From Nocardia sp. NBC_00565 (lineage in GTDB: Bacteria > Actinomycetota > Actinomycetes > Mycobacteriales > Mycobacteriaceae): DNA of 64,000 nt. Shown here in pieces: positions 9,401-18,124 of the stretch (positions within the stretch are counted from its first letter, which is position 1; the number at the start of each line of letters is the position of its first letter). Under the pieces are notes generated by a model, which had not been told where the DNA came from, did no database searches, and was given only the letters and a program-made list of their open reading frames with translations. The stretch is from assembly GCF_036345915.1 (NCBI RefSeq), contig NZ_CP107785.1, positions 8,494,001 to 8,558,000 on the forward strand, read 5' to 3'. Position numbers and translations under genes: made by a program.

Positions 9401-10546
9401 ATGATGAACCTGAAGAAACTTATCGGCATGGCGGCCGGCGCGGTCGGCGTCGCCTGGGTGGTGCGCGCGGTCTGGGATATCCCCTCCGCCATCGGCGCTT
9501 CGATCAACGCCATTCAGCCCTACGCCGCGGGTGCGGTGAGCTACCGCAATCGGCAGTTCCACAACTCCGAGCCGAGCACCCAGTTCGTCTCGGGTTCGGC
9601 TCCGTCCCTGCTGTTTTCGGCGCTGACCCGGCGCAACGCCGGTCGCCCGCAGGTCGCGATTCCGCTGGCGCGGCCGGAGGTGCCGACCGAGGCGGCCGAT
9701 CTCGCGGTCACCTGGTACGGGCACGCCTCGGCGCTCATCGAGGTGGACGGCTACCGGATTCTCACCGATCCGGTATGGAGCGAACGGGTTTCGCCGTCCG
9801 CGCTGGTCGGTCCGGCCCGGTTGCATCCGGTGCCGACGCCGTTGTCGGAGCTGCCGCCGGTGGACGCCGTGATCATCTCCCATGATCACTACGACCATCT
9901 GGACAAGGCCACCGTCCGGCAACTGGTACTCGGTCAGGCCGCGCCCTTCCTGGTGCCGATCGGCATCGGCGCGCATTTGCGGCACTGGGGTGTGCCCGAG
10001 CATCGGATCGTCGAATTGGATTGGGGCGGTTCGGTTTCCCTCGCCTCACTGGGCCGGGAGCGCGATGGCACGGATCTAGTGCTCACCTGTACCGAGGCGC
10101 GGCATTTCTCCGGTCGCGGCCTGCTGCGCAACACCACGCTGTGGGCGTCCTGGTCCATCGTCGGCCCGACCCGCCGGGTGTACTTCGGCGGTGACACCGG
10201 ATACACCAAGGCCTTCGCCGAGGCCGGTGCGGCACTCGGCCCGTTCGATCTGACGCTGCTGCCGATCGGGGCCTACGACGAGGCCTGGCCGGATATCCAC
10301 ATGAATCCGGAGGAGGCGGTGCGCGCGCACGCGGACCTGTGCGTCGGCGATCCGGGCCACGGGCTGCTGGTGCCCATCCATTGGGCGACGTTCAATCTGG
10401 CCTTCCATGGATGGTCGGAGCCGGTCCGGCGGATGGTCGAGGCGGCGCGGGCAGCGGGTACCGCTGTGGCGGTGCCGATGCCGGGGCAGCGCATCGATCC
10501 CAATGGCGTGCCGGTACGCGATTCGTGGTGGGAGGATGTGGGGTGA
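9401..10546 (+). CDS. Membrane-anchored metallo-beta-lactamase-fold hydrolase (Rv0906-like)
   Basis: A 381-residue protein with a short N-terminal hydrophobic segment (LIGMAAGAVGVAWVVRAVW) followed by a metallo-hydrolase domain of the UlaG/NAPE-PLD type: WYGHASALIEVDGYRILTDP, the metal motif SHDHYDHLD, FGGDTGY, and MNPEEAVRAH with LVPIHWATF. The start ATG at 9401 is 10 bp after the echA6-like stop, so the pair is likely co-transcribed. The family includes N-acyl-phosphatidylethanolamine phospholipase D, which suggests a lipid or lactone substrate, but this is inference. Confidence 0.85.
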   Translation: MMNLKKLIGMAAGAVGVAWVVRAVWDIPSAIGASINAIQPYAAGAVSYRNRQFHNSEPSTQFVSGSAPSLLFSALTRRNAGRPQVAIPLARPEVPTEAADLAVTWYGHASALIEVDGYRILTDPVWSERVSPSALVGPARLHPVPTPLSELPPVDAVIISHDHYDHLDKATVRQLVLGQAAPFLVPIGIGAHLRHWGVPEHRIVELDWGGSVSLASLGRERDGTDLVLTCTEARHFSGRGLLRNTTLWASWSIVGPTRRVYFGGDTGYTKAFAEAGAALGPFDLTLLPIGAYDEAWPDIHMNPEEAVRAHADLCVGDPGHGLLVPIHWATFNLAFHGWSEPVRRMVEAARAAGTAVAVPMPGQRIDPNGVPVRDSWWEDVG

Positions 10547-10580
10547 ATACCTCGGTTCGTCGACAGGAAGGAACGAAGGC

Positions 10581-10853
10581 ATGAGTCTCGCGGACACCCT
10601 GAAAGGCCTGGTCGGCAAAGGGAAGGAAGCGGCGGCAAAAAACGCCGACAAAATCAACGAAGCGGTCGACAAGACCGGTAGTTTCATCGACCAGAAAACC
10701 GGTCACAAATACTCGGACAAGATCGGGAAGGCCCAGGAGGCTGCCAAGAAGGCCGTCCCGACGGACCAGCCCGAGGTAGCGCCGGAACCGCCCGTCGAGC
10801 CGGCGCCGGAACCGCCCGTCGCGCCGGAGGAGCCGGGGAAACCACAGGCCTGA
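10581..10853 (+). CDS. MT0933-family antitoxin-like small protein
   Basis: A 90-residue soluble helical protein with the family pattern NADKINEAVDKTGSFIDQKT and AQEAAKKAV, then a low-complexity Pro/Glu/Ala tail (PPVEPAPEPPVAPEEP). ATG 10581 is preceded by AGGAAGG. Members of this family are annotated as antitoxins after mycobacterial Rv0909, but no toxin gene lies next to this one. A related gene (13309-13488) sits just beyond ligD. A stress or DNA-associated role without a toxin is equally possible. Confidence 0.75.
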   Translation: MSLADTLKGLVGKGKEAAAKNADKINEAVDKTGSFIDQKTGHKYSDKIGKAQEAAKKAVPTDQPEVAPEPPVEPAPEPPVAPEEPGKPQA

Positions 10854-10902
10854 TATGTGGCGGGGACCGGTTTCTGTCGGTCCCCGCCCCTAAAATTCAT
10901 TC

Positions 10903-13227
10903 ATGGTGACCCGCCGGGAATTCGGTGGCAGCCCGGGCGGCCCGGGCATAGAGGTTGAATTGAGCAACCTCGACAAGGTGCTGTATCCGGCGACCGGAAC
11001 CACCAAGGGCGAGGTCATCGCCTACTACACGGCCATCGCGCCCGCCATGCTCGCGCATATTGCCGGGCGGCCGGTCACGCGCAAGCGCTGGCCCAACGGG
11101 GTCGACGAACCGTCGTTCTTCGAAAAGAATCTCGCGGAGCACGCACCGTCCTGGCTGGAGCGCCACACCATCGAGCATCGCGGTCGCCGGGTCGTCTATC
11201 CGGTGATCGATACCGAGGCCGGGCTGGCCTGGATCGGGCAGCAGGCGGCGCTGGAAGTCCATGTGCCGCAATGGCGTTTCGACGGCGATGCGATCGGCCC
11301 GGCGACTCGGCTGGTATTCGACCTCGATCCCGGTCCGGGCGCCGGACTGGCCGAATGCGCGCGGGTCGCGGTGGCGGTGCGCGATATGGTCGAGGGTATC
11401 GGGCTGCACGCGTTCCCGGTAACCAGTGGTAGCAAGGGAATTCACATCTATGTCCCGCTGGACCGTGAGCTGAGTCCGGGGGGCGCGTCGACGGTGGCCA
11501 AGCAGGTGGCCACGAATCTCGAGCAGCTGCACCCGGATCTGGTCACCGCGACGATGGCCAAATCGGCGCGCGGCGGGAAGGTGTTCCTGGACTGGAGCCA
11601 GAACAATCCGTCCAAGACCACCATCGCACCGTATTCGCTGCGCGGCCGGACCGAACCCAATGCCGCGGCGCCGCGCAGCTGGGCCGAGATCGAGAACCGG
11701 AAGAAGCTGCGGCACTTGCGGTTCGACGAGGTGCTCGCGCGCTGGCGCGATGACGGCGACCTGCTCGCCGAATTGGATCCGCCCGCATCGGATTCGTCCG
11801 GCAGCGACGCGCTGACGAGGTATCGATCGATGCGTGACGCGACGGCCACCCCCGAACCGGTGCCCGCCGAAGCGCCGACGTCCGGTGCGAACAATCGCTT
11901 CGTCGTCCAGGAACACCACGCCCGGCGGCTGCACTGGGATGTGCGGCTGGAACGCGATGGTGTGCTGGTGTCGTGGGCGGTACCGAAGGGTCCGCCGACC
12001 TCCTCGGATCAGAACCGGCTCGCCGTGCACACCGAGGATCATCCCTTGGAGTACTTGGACTTTCACGGCGCGATTCCGAAGGGGCAGTACGGCGCGGGGG
12101 AGATGACGATCTGGGATTCGGGCACCTATGACACCGAGAAGTGGCGCGCGGACGAGGTCATCGTCGCATTCCACGGCAAGCGACTGCGCGGCCGCTACGC
12201 GCTGATCCGGACCAACGGCACCCAGTGGCTGATGCATCTCATGCGTGAGCAGCAGGTGCACGAGAGTGGTTCGACCAGAGTATCCAGCGGCCCGATCGGA
12301 CCCGAAGCGGCGTTCACCGTGCCGAGAACGCCCGGGCCGGTGCCCTTTCCGCGCGGCCTCGCGCCGATGCTCGCCACCGCGGGCGAGGTCGCCGATCTCG
12401 ACGATGTCGAGTGGTGCTTCGAGACCAAGTGGGACGGCTTCCGCCTCATCGCCGAAATCGATTCCGGGACACTGACTTTACGTAGCCGAGCGGGCAATGT
12501 GGTGACCAAGCGCTATCCGGGCATGTCGGTGCTGGCCGCGGAATTGGCCGGACACAATGTGGTGCTCGACGGCGAGGCCGTGGTCTTCGACGATCACGGC
12601 GTCGCCAATCTCGGTCTGCTGCAGGCGGATGCGGCCCGCGCGGTCTTCGTCGCCTTCGATGTGCTGTATCTGGACGGGACATCCCTGGTCCGCAAAAGGT
12701 ATTCGGATCGTCGCCGGGTGCTGGAGGCGATCGCCGCCAACGCGCCGTCGCTGCGGGTGCCGCCGCGCCTGGACGGCTCCGGTGCGGACGCGCTGCGCTA
12801 CAGCCAGGAGCAGGGCTTGGAGGGCGTGGTCGCCAAGCGCAGGGATTCGGTGTATCTGCCTGGTAAGCGCGGACATTCGTGGGTGAAGCAACGCAATTGG
12901 CGCACTCAGCAGGTGCTGGTCGGCGGTTGGCGCCGCAGCGACGCACGGGAATTCGCCTCACTGCTGGTCGGCATCCAGCACGAGGGCAGGCTGTATTACG
13001 TCGGCCGGGTCGGCACCGGTTTCGGTGCTGCCGAGATGCGGGATCTGGCCTCGCGGCTGCGCAAGCTGGCGCGCAAGACCAATCCGTTCGACAATGAGTT
13101 GACCGCCGACGAGCGCAAGGACGCGGTCTGGGTGACGCCGAAAGTCGGTGGGACGGTGCGGTTCATGAACTGGACCGAAACCGGGCGTTTATGGCATCCG
13201 GCCTGGCTGGGCCGAATATCGGACTGA
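10903..13227 (+). CDS. ligD: ATP-dependent DNA ligase LigD (polymerase, phosphoesterase, ligase)
   Basis: A 774-residue multidomain non-homologous end-joining ligase in the mycobacterial domain order. POL/primase domain at about 15-300 (DLDPGPG metal motif, VTSGSKGIH). 3'-phosphoesterase domain at about 325-440 (FVVQEHHARRLHWDVRLE, HPLEYLDFHGAIPKGQYGAG). Ligase domain from about 480, with the adenylated Lys near 509 in ETKWDGFRL and a C-terminal OB fold. It would fill, trim and seal broken ends with Ku; no ku gene is in the window. It starts 49 bp after the antitoxin-like gene. Confidence 0.95.
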   Translation: MVTRREFGGSPGGPGIEVELSNLDKVLYPATGTTKGEVIAYYTAIAPAMLAHIAGRPVTRKRWPNGVDEPSFFEKNLAEHAPSWLERHTIEHRGRRVVYPVIDTEAGLAWIGQQAALEVHVPQWRFDGDAIGPATRLVFDLDPGPGAGLAECARVAVAVRDMVEGIGLHAFPVTSGSKGIHIYVPLDRELSPGGASTVAKQVATNLEQLHPDLVTATMAKSARGGKVFLDWSQNNPSKTTIAPYSLRGRTEPNAAAPRSWAEIENRKKLRHLRFDEVLARWRDDGDLLAELDPPASDSSGSDALTRYRSMRDATATPEPVPAEAPTSGANNRFVVQEHHARRLHWDVRLERDGVLVSWAVPKGPPTSSDQNRLAVHTEDHPLEYLDFHGAIPKGQYGAGEMTIWDSGTYDTEKWRADEVIVAFHGKRLRGRYALIRTNGTQWLMHLMREQQVHESGSTRVSSGPIGPEAAFTVPRTPGPVPFPRGLAPMLATAGEVADLDDVEWCFETKWDGFRLIAEIDSGTLTLRSRAGNVVTKRYPGMSVLAAELAGHNVVLDGEAVVFDDHGVANLGLLQADAARAVFVAFDVLYLDGTSLVRKRYSDRRRVLEAIAANAPSLRVPPRLDGSGADALRYSQEQGLEGVVAKRRDSVYLPGKRGHSWVKQRNWRTQQVLVGGWRRSDAREFASLLVGIQHEGRLYYVGRVGTGFGAAEMRDLASRLRKLARKTNPFDNELTADERKDAVWVTPKVGGTVRFMNWTETGRLWHPAWLGRISD

Positions 13228-13308
13228 GTTCGGGTATCCGGTCTTCCTGTCGTGCTGGGTAGGGTGAGTCCGCGGTTTGTTTCGGCTCGACATCTAGGGA
13301 GTGACAGC

Positions 13309-13488
13309 GTGGACTTCAAGAACCTGGCGAACAAGGCGATGGACCTGGCCCAGCAGAACTCGGACAAGGTCGAGATGGCCATCGATAAGGCGGGCGATCT
13401 CGTCGACAAGCAGACTGACGGCAAATTCGCCGGCCAGGTCGACGCCGCGCAGGATGCCGCGAAGAAGGCCGTCCGCAAGGAAGGCTGA
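13309..13488 (+). CDS. MT0933-family antitoxin-like small protein (second copy)
   Basis: A 59-residue protein (the length of mycobacterial Rv0909) starting at GTG 13309. It shares the pattern NSDKVEMAIDKAGDLVDKQTDGKF and AQDAAKKAV with the gene at 10581 but lacks that protein's Pro-rich tail. No adjacent toxin gene. The two copies bracket ligD, all on the same strand. Confidence 0.78.
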   Translation: MDFKNLANKAMDLAQQNSDKVEMAIDKAGDLVDKQTDGKFAGQVDAAQDAAKKAVRKEG

Positions 13489-13493
13489 ACCGA

Positions 13494-13556
13494 CCGTTTC
13501 GAGCGACCTGCAAGCAGTCGCTGCTGACCCTTTCGAGCGACCTGCAAGCAGTCGCT
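13494..13556. repeat. Tandem pair of a short interspersed palindromic repeat
   Basis: The sequence TTTCGAGCGACCTGCAAGCA followed by GTCGCT occurs twice, starting at 13497 and 13531 (34-bp period). Within it AGCGAC and GTCGCT form an inverted repeat around CTGCAAGCA. A diverged copy lies on the other strand at about 26222-26256. The unit is not part of a gene. Confidence 0.8.
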
Positions 13557-13559
13557 ACG

Positions 13560-13590
13560 GCCGGCGGATCGGGCATTTCGATCCGCCGGC
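13560..13590. terminator. Bidirectional hairpin terminator between convergent genes
   Basis: GCCGGCGGATC and GATCCGCCGGC form a perfect 11-bp stem with the 9-nt loop GGGCATTTC. It lies between the 3' ends of the antitoxin-like gene (plus strand) and the isochorismatase-like gene (minus strand). There is no T-tract, as is common for actinobacterial hairpin terminators. Confidence 0.75.
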
Positions 13591-13595
13591 ACGGC

Positions 13596-14243
13596 TCAGC
13601 TGTGTTCGCGCTCCAGCAGCGCAATGATGGTGGCGCTGTCGGTGATCATCGTGTGCCCCTGGAACTCGAACTCGTCGTAGGCCCGCGCCATCGCCTCCTT
13701 GTCGCGGCCGCCGACGGCATCGGTGATGACCACCGGCACGAAGCCGAGGTCGGTCGAATGGGTGACCGTGGGTGCGATGCCGATCTCCAACGCGACGCCG
13801 GTGATCGCGTAGGTGCCGATGCCCAGATCGCGCAGCACCGCGGCCAGTGGCGTGCCCTCGAACGCCGACATCGAGGTCTTGTCGAAGACCACCTCGTCGG
13901 CCGTCGGCCGCAGCTCCGGAACCAGTTCGAAGGGCGGAGTATCGCGCTGCAGGATGAATTTCACGTCATCGACGGAATCGACCTGCTGCCAGCTCATCGC
14001 CATCCGCAGCGCGAAGGTGCCGCTGAGGCGGCGCGGTAGGAAGAAGTGCCGCAGGAAGATCACCGGATAACCGCCGCGCCGCGCCGCCTCCACTATGCGT
14101 GCCACCCGCGCGATGATCTCGGGGCCGTCCGGTAGCTGGGAGAGCACGCCGACCTGCATGTCGTAGACGATCACCGCCATGCGGTTCGGCGCGCACACAT
14201 CGGCGAGTCCTTCTGGAATGTCGAGTCCGTTGCCGTGCCGCAT
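13596..14243 (-). CDS. Isochorismatase-fold hydrolase homologue lacking the catalytic Cys
   Basis: A 215-residue isochorismatase/cysteine-hydrolase fold protein. The Asp (VIVYDMQVG) and Lys (VFDKTSMSAF) of the usual Asp-Lys-Cys triad are present. In the segment ITGVALEIGIAPT, which aligns with the GV-x-T-x-x-CV motif, the nucleophilic Cys position is Gly. The protein is otherwise full length and well ordered, so it is not a decayed gene. Either it works without a thiol nucleophile or it binds ligands without turnover. Stand-alone gene. Confidence 0.85.
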   Translation of the reverse strand: MRHGNGLDIPEGLADVCAPNRMAVIVYDMQVGVLSQLPDGPEIIARVARIVEAARRGGYPVIFLRHFFLPRRLSGTFALRMAMSWQQVDSVDDVKFILQRDTPPFELVPELRPTADEVVFDKTSMSAFEGTPLAAVLRDLGIGTYAITGVALEIGIAPTVTHSTDLGFVPVVITDAVGGRDKEAMARAYDEFEFQGHTMITDSATIIALLEREHS

Positions 14244-14524
14244 GGTCAGCTCACTCCTGTTCGATACCCATCACCGTCGGGGTACGACCCGACGACGAAT
14301 CGGTTGCGCGGTAGACACTTTCGAAGCGTGCCGCAGCCAGCTTCGACCCCACTGTAACGATGTCGGAAATCGGACACGCGCGGCGTTACCGGTGCCCGCC
14401 TGTGACCGTTGCCGGGGGCTCTGATCAGGCAGTACGGTGGTGGCAGTCGTTGCCGGGCGGAGTCGGCACTGACGCGATCCCGGCGCACTGTGCGTCGCGC
14501 CGCGTCGGAACACTGGAGGCCCCG

Positions 14525-15766
14525 ATGAAATATCTGCATGCACCATTCGTCGGAGGTCACCGAGTATCGGCTCGGGCAGGCATTCTGGTCGTCCTCGCGC
14601 TCGTGGCGTTCGTGTTCGTGCCGACCGCGCGCGCGGTGCCGCCGCCGGATGCGGACCCGTTCTATGCGGCATCGGTCGACCTGGCCGACCATCGCGCCGG
14701 GGCCATCTTGCGGACCCGCTCGATCGTGTTGTACGGTCTGCCGCTACCGGTTTCGGCCTGGCAGGTGCAGTACCGGACCAACGATGCGAACGGCTTACCG
14801 ATCGCCGGTATGACCACCGTGCTGGTGCCGAATTGGCCGTGGTTCGGTCCCGGCCAGCGGCCGCTGCTCTCGTATCAGATCGCGGAGGACAGTCTCGGCA
14901 CCCGGTGCGCGCCGTCGTACGCACTGCGCGGCGGCTGGGATCTCGGCGGCGCGAACACCTTCATCGACACGCCCTTCATCGCCGAGGCGCTTCGCCGCGG
15001 CTGGGCGGTGGTGACCAGTGATTACGAGGGGCCGCAGTCCCGATTCCTGGACGGCGTCAATGCCGGCCGGGCGGTGCTCGACGGTATCCGCGCCGCTCGT
15101 GCGCTCGCGCCGGACGGGGTCGGCCCGGCCAGTCCCGTTGGTGGGTGGGGCTATTCCGGCGGTGCGTTCGCCACGCTGTGGGCGGCCCAGATGCAATCGG
15201 AGTACGCGCCGGATGTCCAGCTCGCGGGTGTCACCGCGGGTGGGATTCCCGCCGATTGGCCCGCCATGGTCCACGGTGTGGACGGCGGCACGCAGGCGGG
15301 TCTGGCGATGCTCGCGTTGACCGCGATCGCGAAGAACGAGCCGAATTCCGGTGTGCTGGAACTACTCAACGAGCGTGGTCGCAGCAACTTCGCCGAGGAT
15401 GTGAACGCCTGCGGACCGGATTTCGTCATCAAGTACATCAACGCGCATGTCGACGATTTCGCGACCGTACCGGATGTGTTGTCGCATCCGGACTTTCGGG
15501 CGGCGATCGACCGGCAGGAGCTCGGCGGCGGCGCACCCGTCGCGCCGATGTACCTGTACCACAGCACAACCGACGATGTGATCCCGGTCGCGGGGTTCAC
15601 CGATCTGCTCGGGCGGTATTGCGCGCAGGGTGCGGATATCACCTCCGTGCACTCGACATTGCCCGGACACAATCTGACCGCCATCGGTGAGGCGGCCGGT
15701 GCGATGGGCTACCTCGCCGATCGTTTCGCCGGTGTGCCCGTGGCTCCCGGCTGTCACGGCCGATAG
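14525..15766 (+). CDS. Secreted lipase (fungal-type secretory lipase family)
   Basis: Starting at ATG 14525, this encodes a 413-residue protein with an N-terminal signal sequence (hydrophobic ILVVLALVAFVFVPTARA, cleavage near ARA-VP). The alpha/beta-hydrolase core has the nucleophile Ser in GWGYSGGAFATLW, the acid in STTDDVIPVAGF and the His in LPGHNLTAIG, matching the secretory lipase family. It is likely exported to hydrolyse acylglycerols or other esters. An upstream GTG at 14360 would put 55 unlikely residues before the signal peptide and was rejected. Confidence 0.88.
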   Translation: MKYLHAPFVGGHRVSARAGILVVLALVAFVFVPTARAVPPPDADPFYAASVDLADHRAGAILRTRSIVLYGLPLPVSAWQVQYRTNDANGLPIAGMTTVLVPNWPWFGPGQRPLLSYQIAEDSLGTRCAPSYALRGGWDLGGANTFIDTPFIAEALRRGWAVVTSDYEGPQSRFLDGVNAGRAVLDGIRAARALAPDGVGPASPVGGWGYSGGAFATLWAAQMQSEYAPDVQLAGVTAGGIPADWPAMVHGVDGGTQAGLAMLALTAIAKNEPNSGVLELLNERGRSNFAEDVNACGPDFVIKYINAHVDDFATVPDVLSHPDFRAAIDRQELGGGAPVAPMYLYHSTTDDVIPVAGFTDLLGRYCAQGADITSVHSTLPGHNLTAIGEAAGAMGYLADRFAGVPVAPGCHGR

Positions 15767-15823
15767 CACGAAAACGCGGCGCACACCGGGGATCGGCTGT
15801 GCGCCGCGTGCGCAGCCGCGGGC

Positions 15824-16468
15824 CTACTTGACCGGCGTCTCCTGCCACTTGGTGGTGCCGGGCGGGGCGGCCAGGGTGCTGAACAGATCGATGCCGGCGA
15901 TGATCAGTGTCGGTCCGCCCACCACGATGGTGCCGATGATGCCGCCGATACCCGCGCCCGCGATGACGCTGGCGATCACGGTTGGTCCGCCGATGATGCC
16001 GGTCAGTCCGACCAGGGCACCGATCACCGTGCCGATGAATCCGCCGATGACGGTGGCGAGGCCGAACTGCGACAGAAAGTTGTCCTGTGCGCGCAGGTTC
16101 TCCCGCGGCGACGCGACCGGCGTCGCCACCTGCCGCGCCGAGGTGTAGTCCTTGACCGCGGTCAACTCCAGCACCCGGCCCGCTTCGCGCACCTCGTGCG
16201 GTAGCGCGAATTCGAGCCCGTCCTGCCGGAACGACAGCGGTAGCGTCACAACCGTATTGCCCGCGATGTCCTTGATATTCACCGTGGCGTCGGATATCTC
16301 GAACGACCCGTTGGTCAGTGTGGTGACAATCTTGGCGCCCACCAGTTCTGCCTCGTAGCCGATATCGGGTACAGGTGTGGCGCTCGGCTGCGCGTAGGAG
16401 GTGCCCGCGCCGACCGCGACCGCGGCGACTATCGGCACCGCTGCCGTGGTGATCTTGCGGAGAATCAT
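15824..16468 (-). CDS. Secreted glycine-zipper protein of unknown function (paralog of 44155-44859)
   Basis: A 214-residue protein with a signal peptide (MILRKITTAAVPIVAAVAVG, cleavage near SYA-QP), a beta-rich domain of about 90 residues (IVTTLTNGSFEIS, TVVTLPLSF), and a C-terminal block of Gly/Ile/Val-rich hydrophobic segments with glycine-zipper spacing (GGFIGTVIGALVG, GAGIGGIIGTIVVGG). The layout is the same as that of the gene at 44155-44859. Such proteins are common in Nocardia; no function is known to me. The C-terminal segment could insert into membranes. Confidence 0.7.
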   Translation of the reverse strand: MILRKITTAAVPIVAAVAVGAGTSYAQPSATPVPDIGYEAELVGAKIVTTLTNGSFEISDATVNIKDIAGNTVVTLPLSFRQDGLEFALPHEVREAGRVLELTAVKDYTSARQVATPVASPRENLRAQDNFLSQFGLATVIGGFIGTVIGALVGLTGIIGGPTVIASVIAGAGIGGIIGTIVVGGPTLIIAGIDLFSTLAAPPGTTKWQETPVK

Positions 16469-16680
16469 TCCGGTGGTCCAATCTTCATCATCTTGTGCAA
16501 GCCGTAGCAACACTCCGCATGCGAAAAATCCTCCCCCCAGGCGCTATGCAGAGTCACGATGTGATCTAGAGAACAGCACTCCGATCAGACTGTACCGCGT
16601 ACGAATAGTTTCGAAGCGAAAATATTGGGGTAATCAATTTGCCCGAGCGGCGAATTGTATTATAGCTCTTAGCTATACGG

Positions 16681-17367
16681 TCACGAGTCGCTGTGCAGGA
16701 CGTTGATCGCCCGTGCGATCACCAAGATCACCAGGATCAGCGAGATCGTCGATTGCGCCATCATCGTCAACTTCGCCCAGCGTGACATCGGCATCACATC
16801 GGTCGGGCTGAACGCGGTCGCGTTGGTGAACGACAGATACAGGTAGTCCACGAACTGCGGCTCCCACTCCGGCGGGGCCAACTCCGGATTCTGCATCTGC
16901 ACGAACAGGAAGTCCGGCAGTGGCTTTCGCGCATGCGCCCGCGCCGCGGGCCCGCCGCGATCGAACTCCCAGTACCAGAGCCCGAACACCACCACATTGG
17001 TCAACCAGATCGCCCCGCCCGAGGCGAGCAATGCCGAGGCATTGTCGCTGAGCGGCCCATGGATCAGTTCGAACACCAGTCGATCCGCCGAGACCGCCGT
17101 GGCCAAGCTCAACAGCCCGGTCAGCAACAACCCGCCATTGCGCAGCCACCGCTCCTCCCGGTTGATCCGGAACGGATTGGCCACCACCAGCACACCGAGC
17201 AACAGAATCTCGAGTCCGGGCAGCAGCCACGCGGGCTGCGGCCGGAGCTGTTGCGGGAGCGCGACCTGCAGAACGACGATCGCCAACACGGCCAGCGTCG
17301 CCGCGATCCGTGACTCACCCTCCGTCTTACGCTGCCACGCGGGCACATCGTCGTCTCGGTCCGTCAC
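16681..17367 (-). CDS. Ion-channel-like integral membrane protein of unknown function
   Basis: A 228-residue protein with about five to six predicted membrane helices (IAATLAVLAIVVLQVAL, LLTGLLSLATAVS, IWLTNVVVFGLWYWEF and a C-terminal pair). The last part (YLYLSFTNATAFSPTDVMP followed by a hydrophobic helix) has the layout of a pore loop plus inner helix but lacks a TVGYG potassium filter. The family occurs widely in actinobacteria without an assigned role. It lies 18 bp from the end of the ECF transporter genes and on the same strand. Confidence 0.65.
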   Translation of the reverse strand: MTDRDDDVPAWQRKTEGESRIAATLAVLAIVVLQVALPQQLRPQPAWLLPGLEILLLGVLVVANPFRINREERWLRNGGLLLTGLLSLATAVSADRLVFELIHGPLSDNASALLASGGAIWLTNVVVFGLWYWEFDRGGPAARAHARKPLPDFLFVQMQNPELAPPEWEPQFVDYLYLSFTNATAFSPTDVMPMSRWAKLTMMAQSTISLILVILVIARAINVLHSDS

Positions 17368-17385
17368 AGCGGCCAGTATCGCCGA

Positions 17386-18123
17386 TCAGGTCAGCAGATC
17401 GAGTGCGACCGCGCCGAGGCAGACCGCGATGACGACCGATAGCGCGATCACGTCGTTGCGTCCCGGTGCGCTGGGGCGGGCGGTCAGTTGCCCGGTGCCG
17501 CCGCGGGCGGTGATGGCCTCGCCGAGTTCGGTTGCCCGGCGGGTGGAGACGGCCATAGCGGCGGTGAGGATGTCGATGAACGGATTGTCGGCGGCGCGGT
17601 TGAGCAGGCTCACCTGCGGGCGTAGCCGCCGCGCCGCCCGCAGCACCCGGATCTCCTCCATCAGCAGTGGCAGCCCGCGCAGCGTGAGCGCGATGACCAC
17701 GGCCCATTCATCCACCGGCACCCGGAGTTTGCGCAACGGAGACCCGAGTTTCGCCAGCGCCGGCGCGATATCGCCCATCGGGGTGGTCCAGGCGATGAGG
17801 AAGGACGAAGCGAGCAGGATCAGGCCGAAGATCGCGGCATTGGTGTAGCGCAGCACGGCATCGCCACCGATCGGCACATTGAGCAACGCGCCCGCCCCGA
17901 GCATTGCCCAGAACCACCATGGCAGGCGCGGCAGCGTGCTCAGCGGGAGCCGGGCCAGTACGCCGATCGCGATCAGGAACGTGATCATCAGGCCGAGCAC
18001 CGGCCAAGAGGGCAGGAACATCAGCACCACGCTGATCAGGAACGCCCCGATCATCTTGGTGCCCGCCCACAGGCTGTGTACCGGACTGGTGACCGGTACC
18101 TCGCGGAACAGGACGGTACTCAT
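17386..18123 (-). CDS. ecfT: ECF transporter transmembrane component EcfT
   Basis: A 245-residue CbiQ/EcfT-type membrane protein: N-terminal TKMIGAFLISVVLMFLPSW helix, several further helices, and the coupling motifs VIALTLRGLPLLMEEI and LRAARRLRPQ typical of EcfT. ATG 18123 lies 1 bp after the stop of the upstream ATPase fusion gene, so the two are translated together. It should couple ATP hydrolysis to substrate uptake through an S component. The gene pair resembles mycobacterial Rv2325c-Rv2326c. Confidence 0.88.
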   Translation of the reverse strand: MSTVLFREVPVTSPVHSLWAGTKMIGAFLISVVLMFLPSWPVLGLMITFLIAIGVLARLPLSTLPRLPWWFWAMLGAGALLNVPIGGDAVLRYTNAAIFGLILLASSFLIAWTTPMGDIAPALAKLGSPLRKLRVPVDEWAVVIALTLRGLPLLMEEIRVLRAARRLRPQVSLLNRAADNPFIDILTAAMAVSTRRATELGEAITARGGTGQLTARPSAPGRNDVIALSVVIAVCLGAVALDLLT

Positions 18124-18124
18124 G

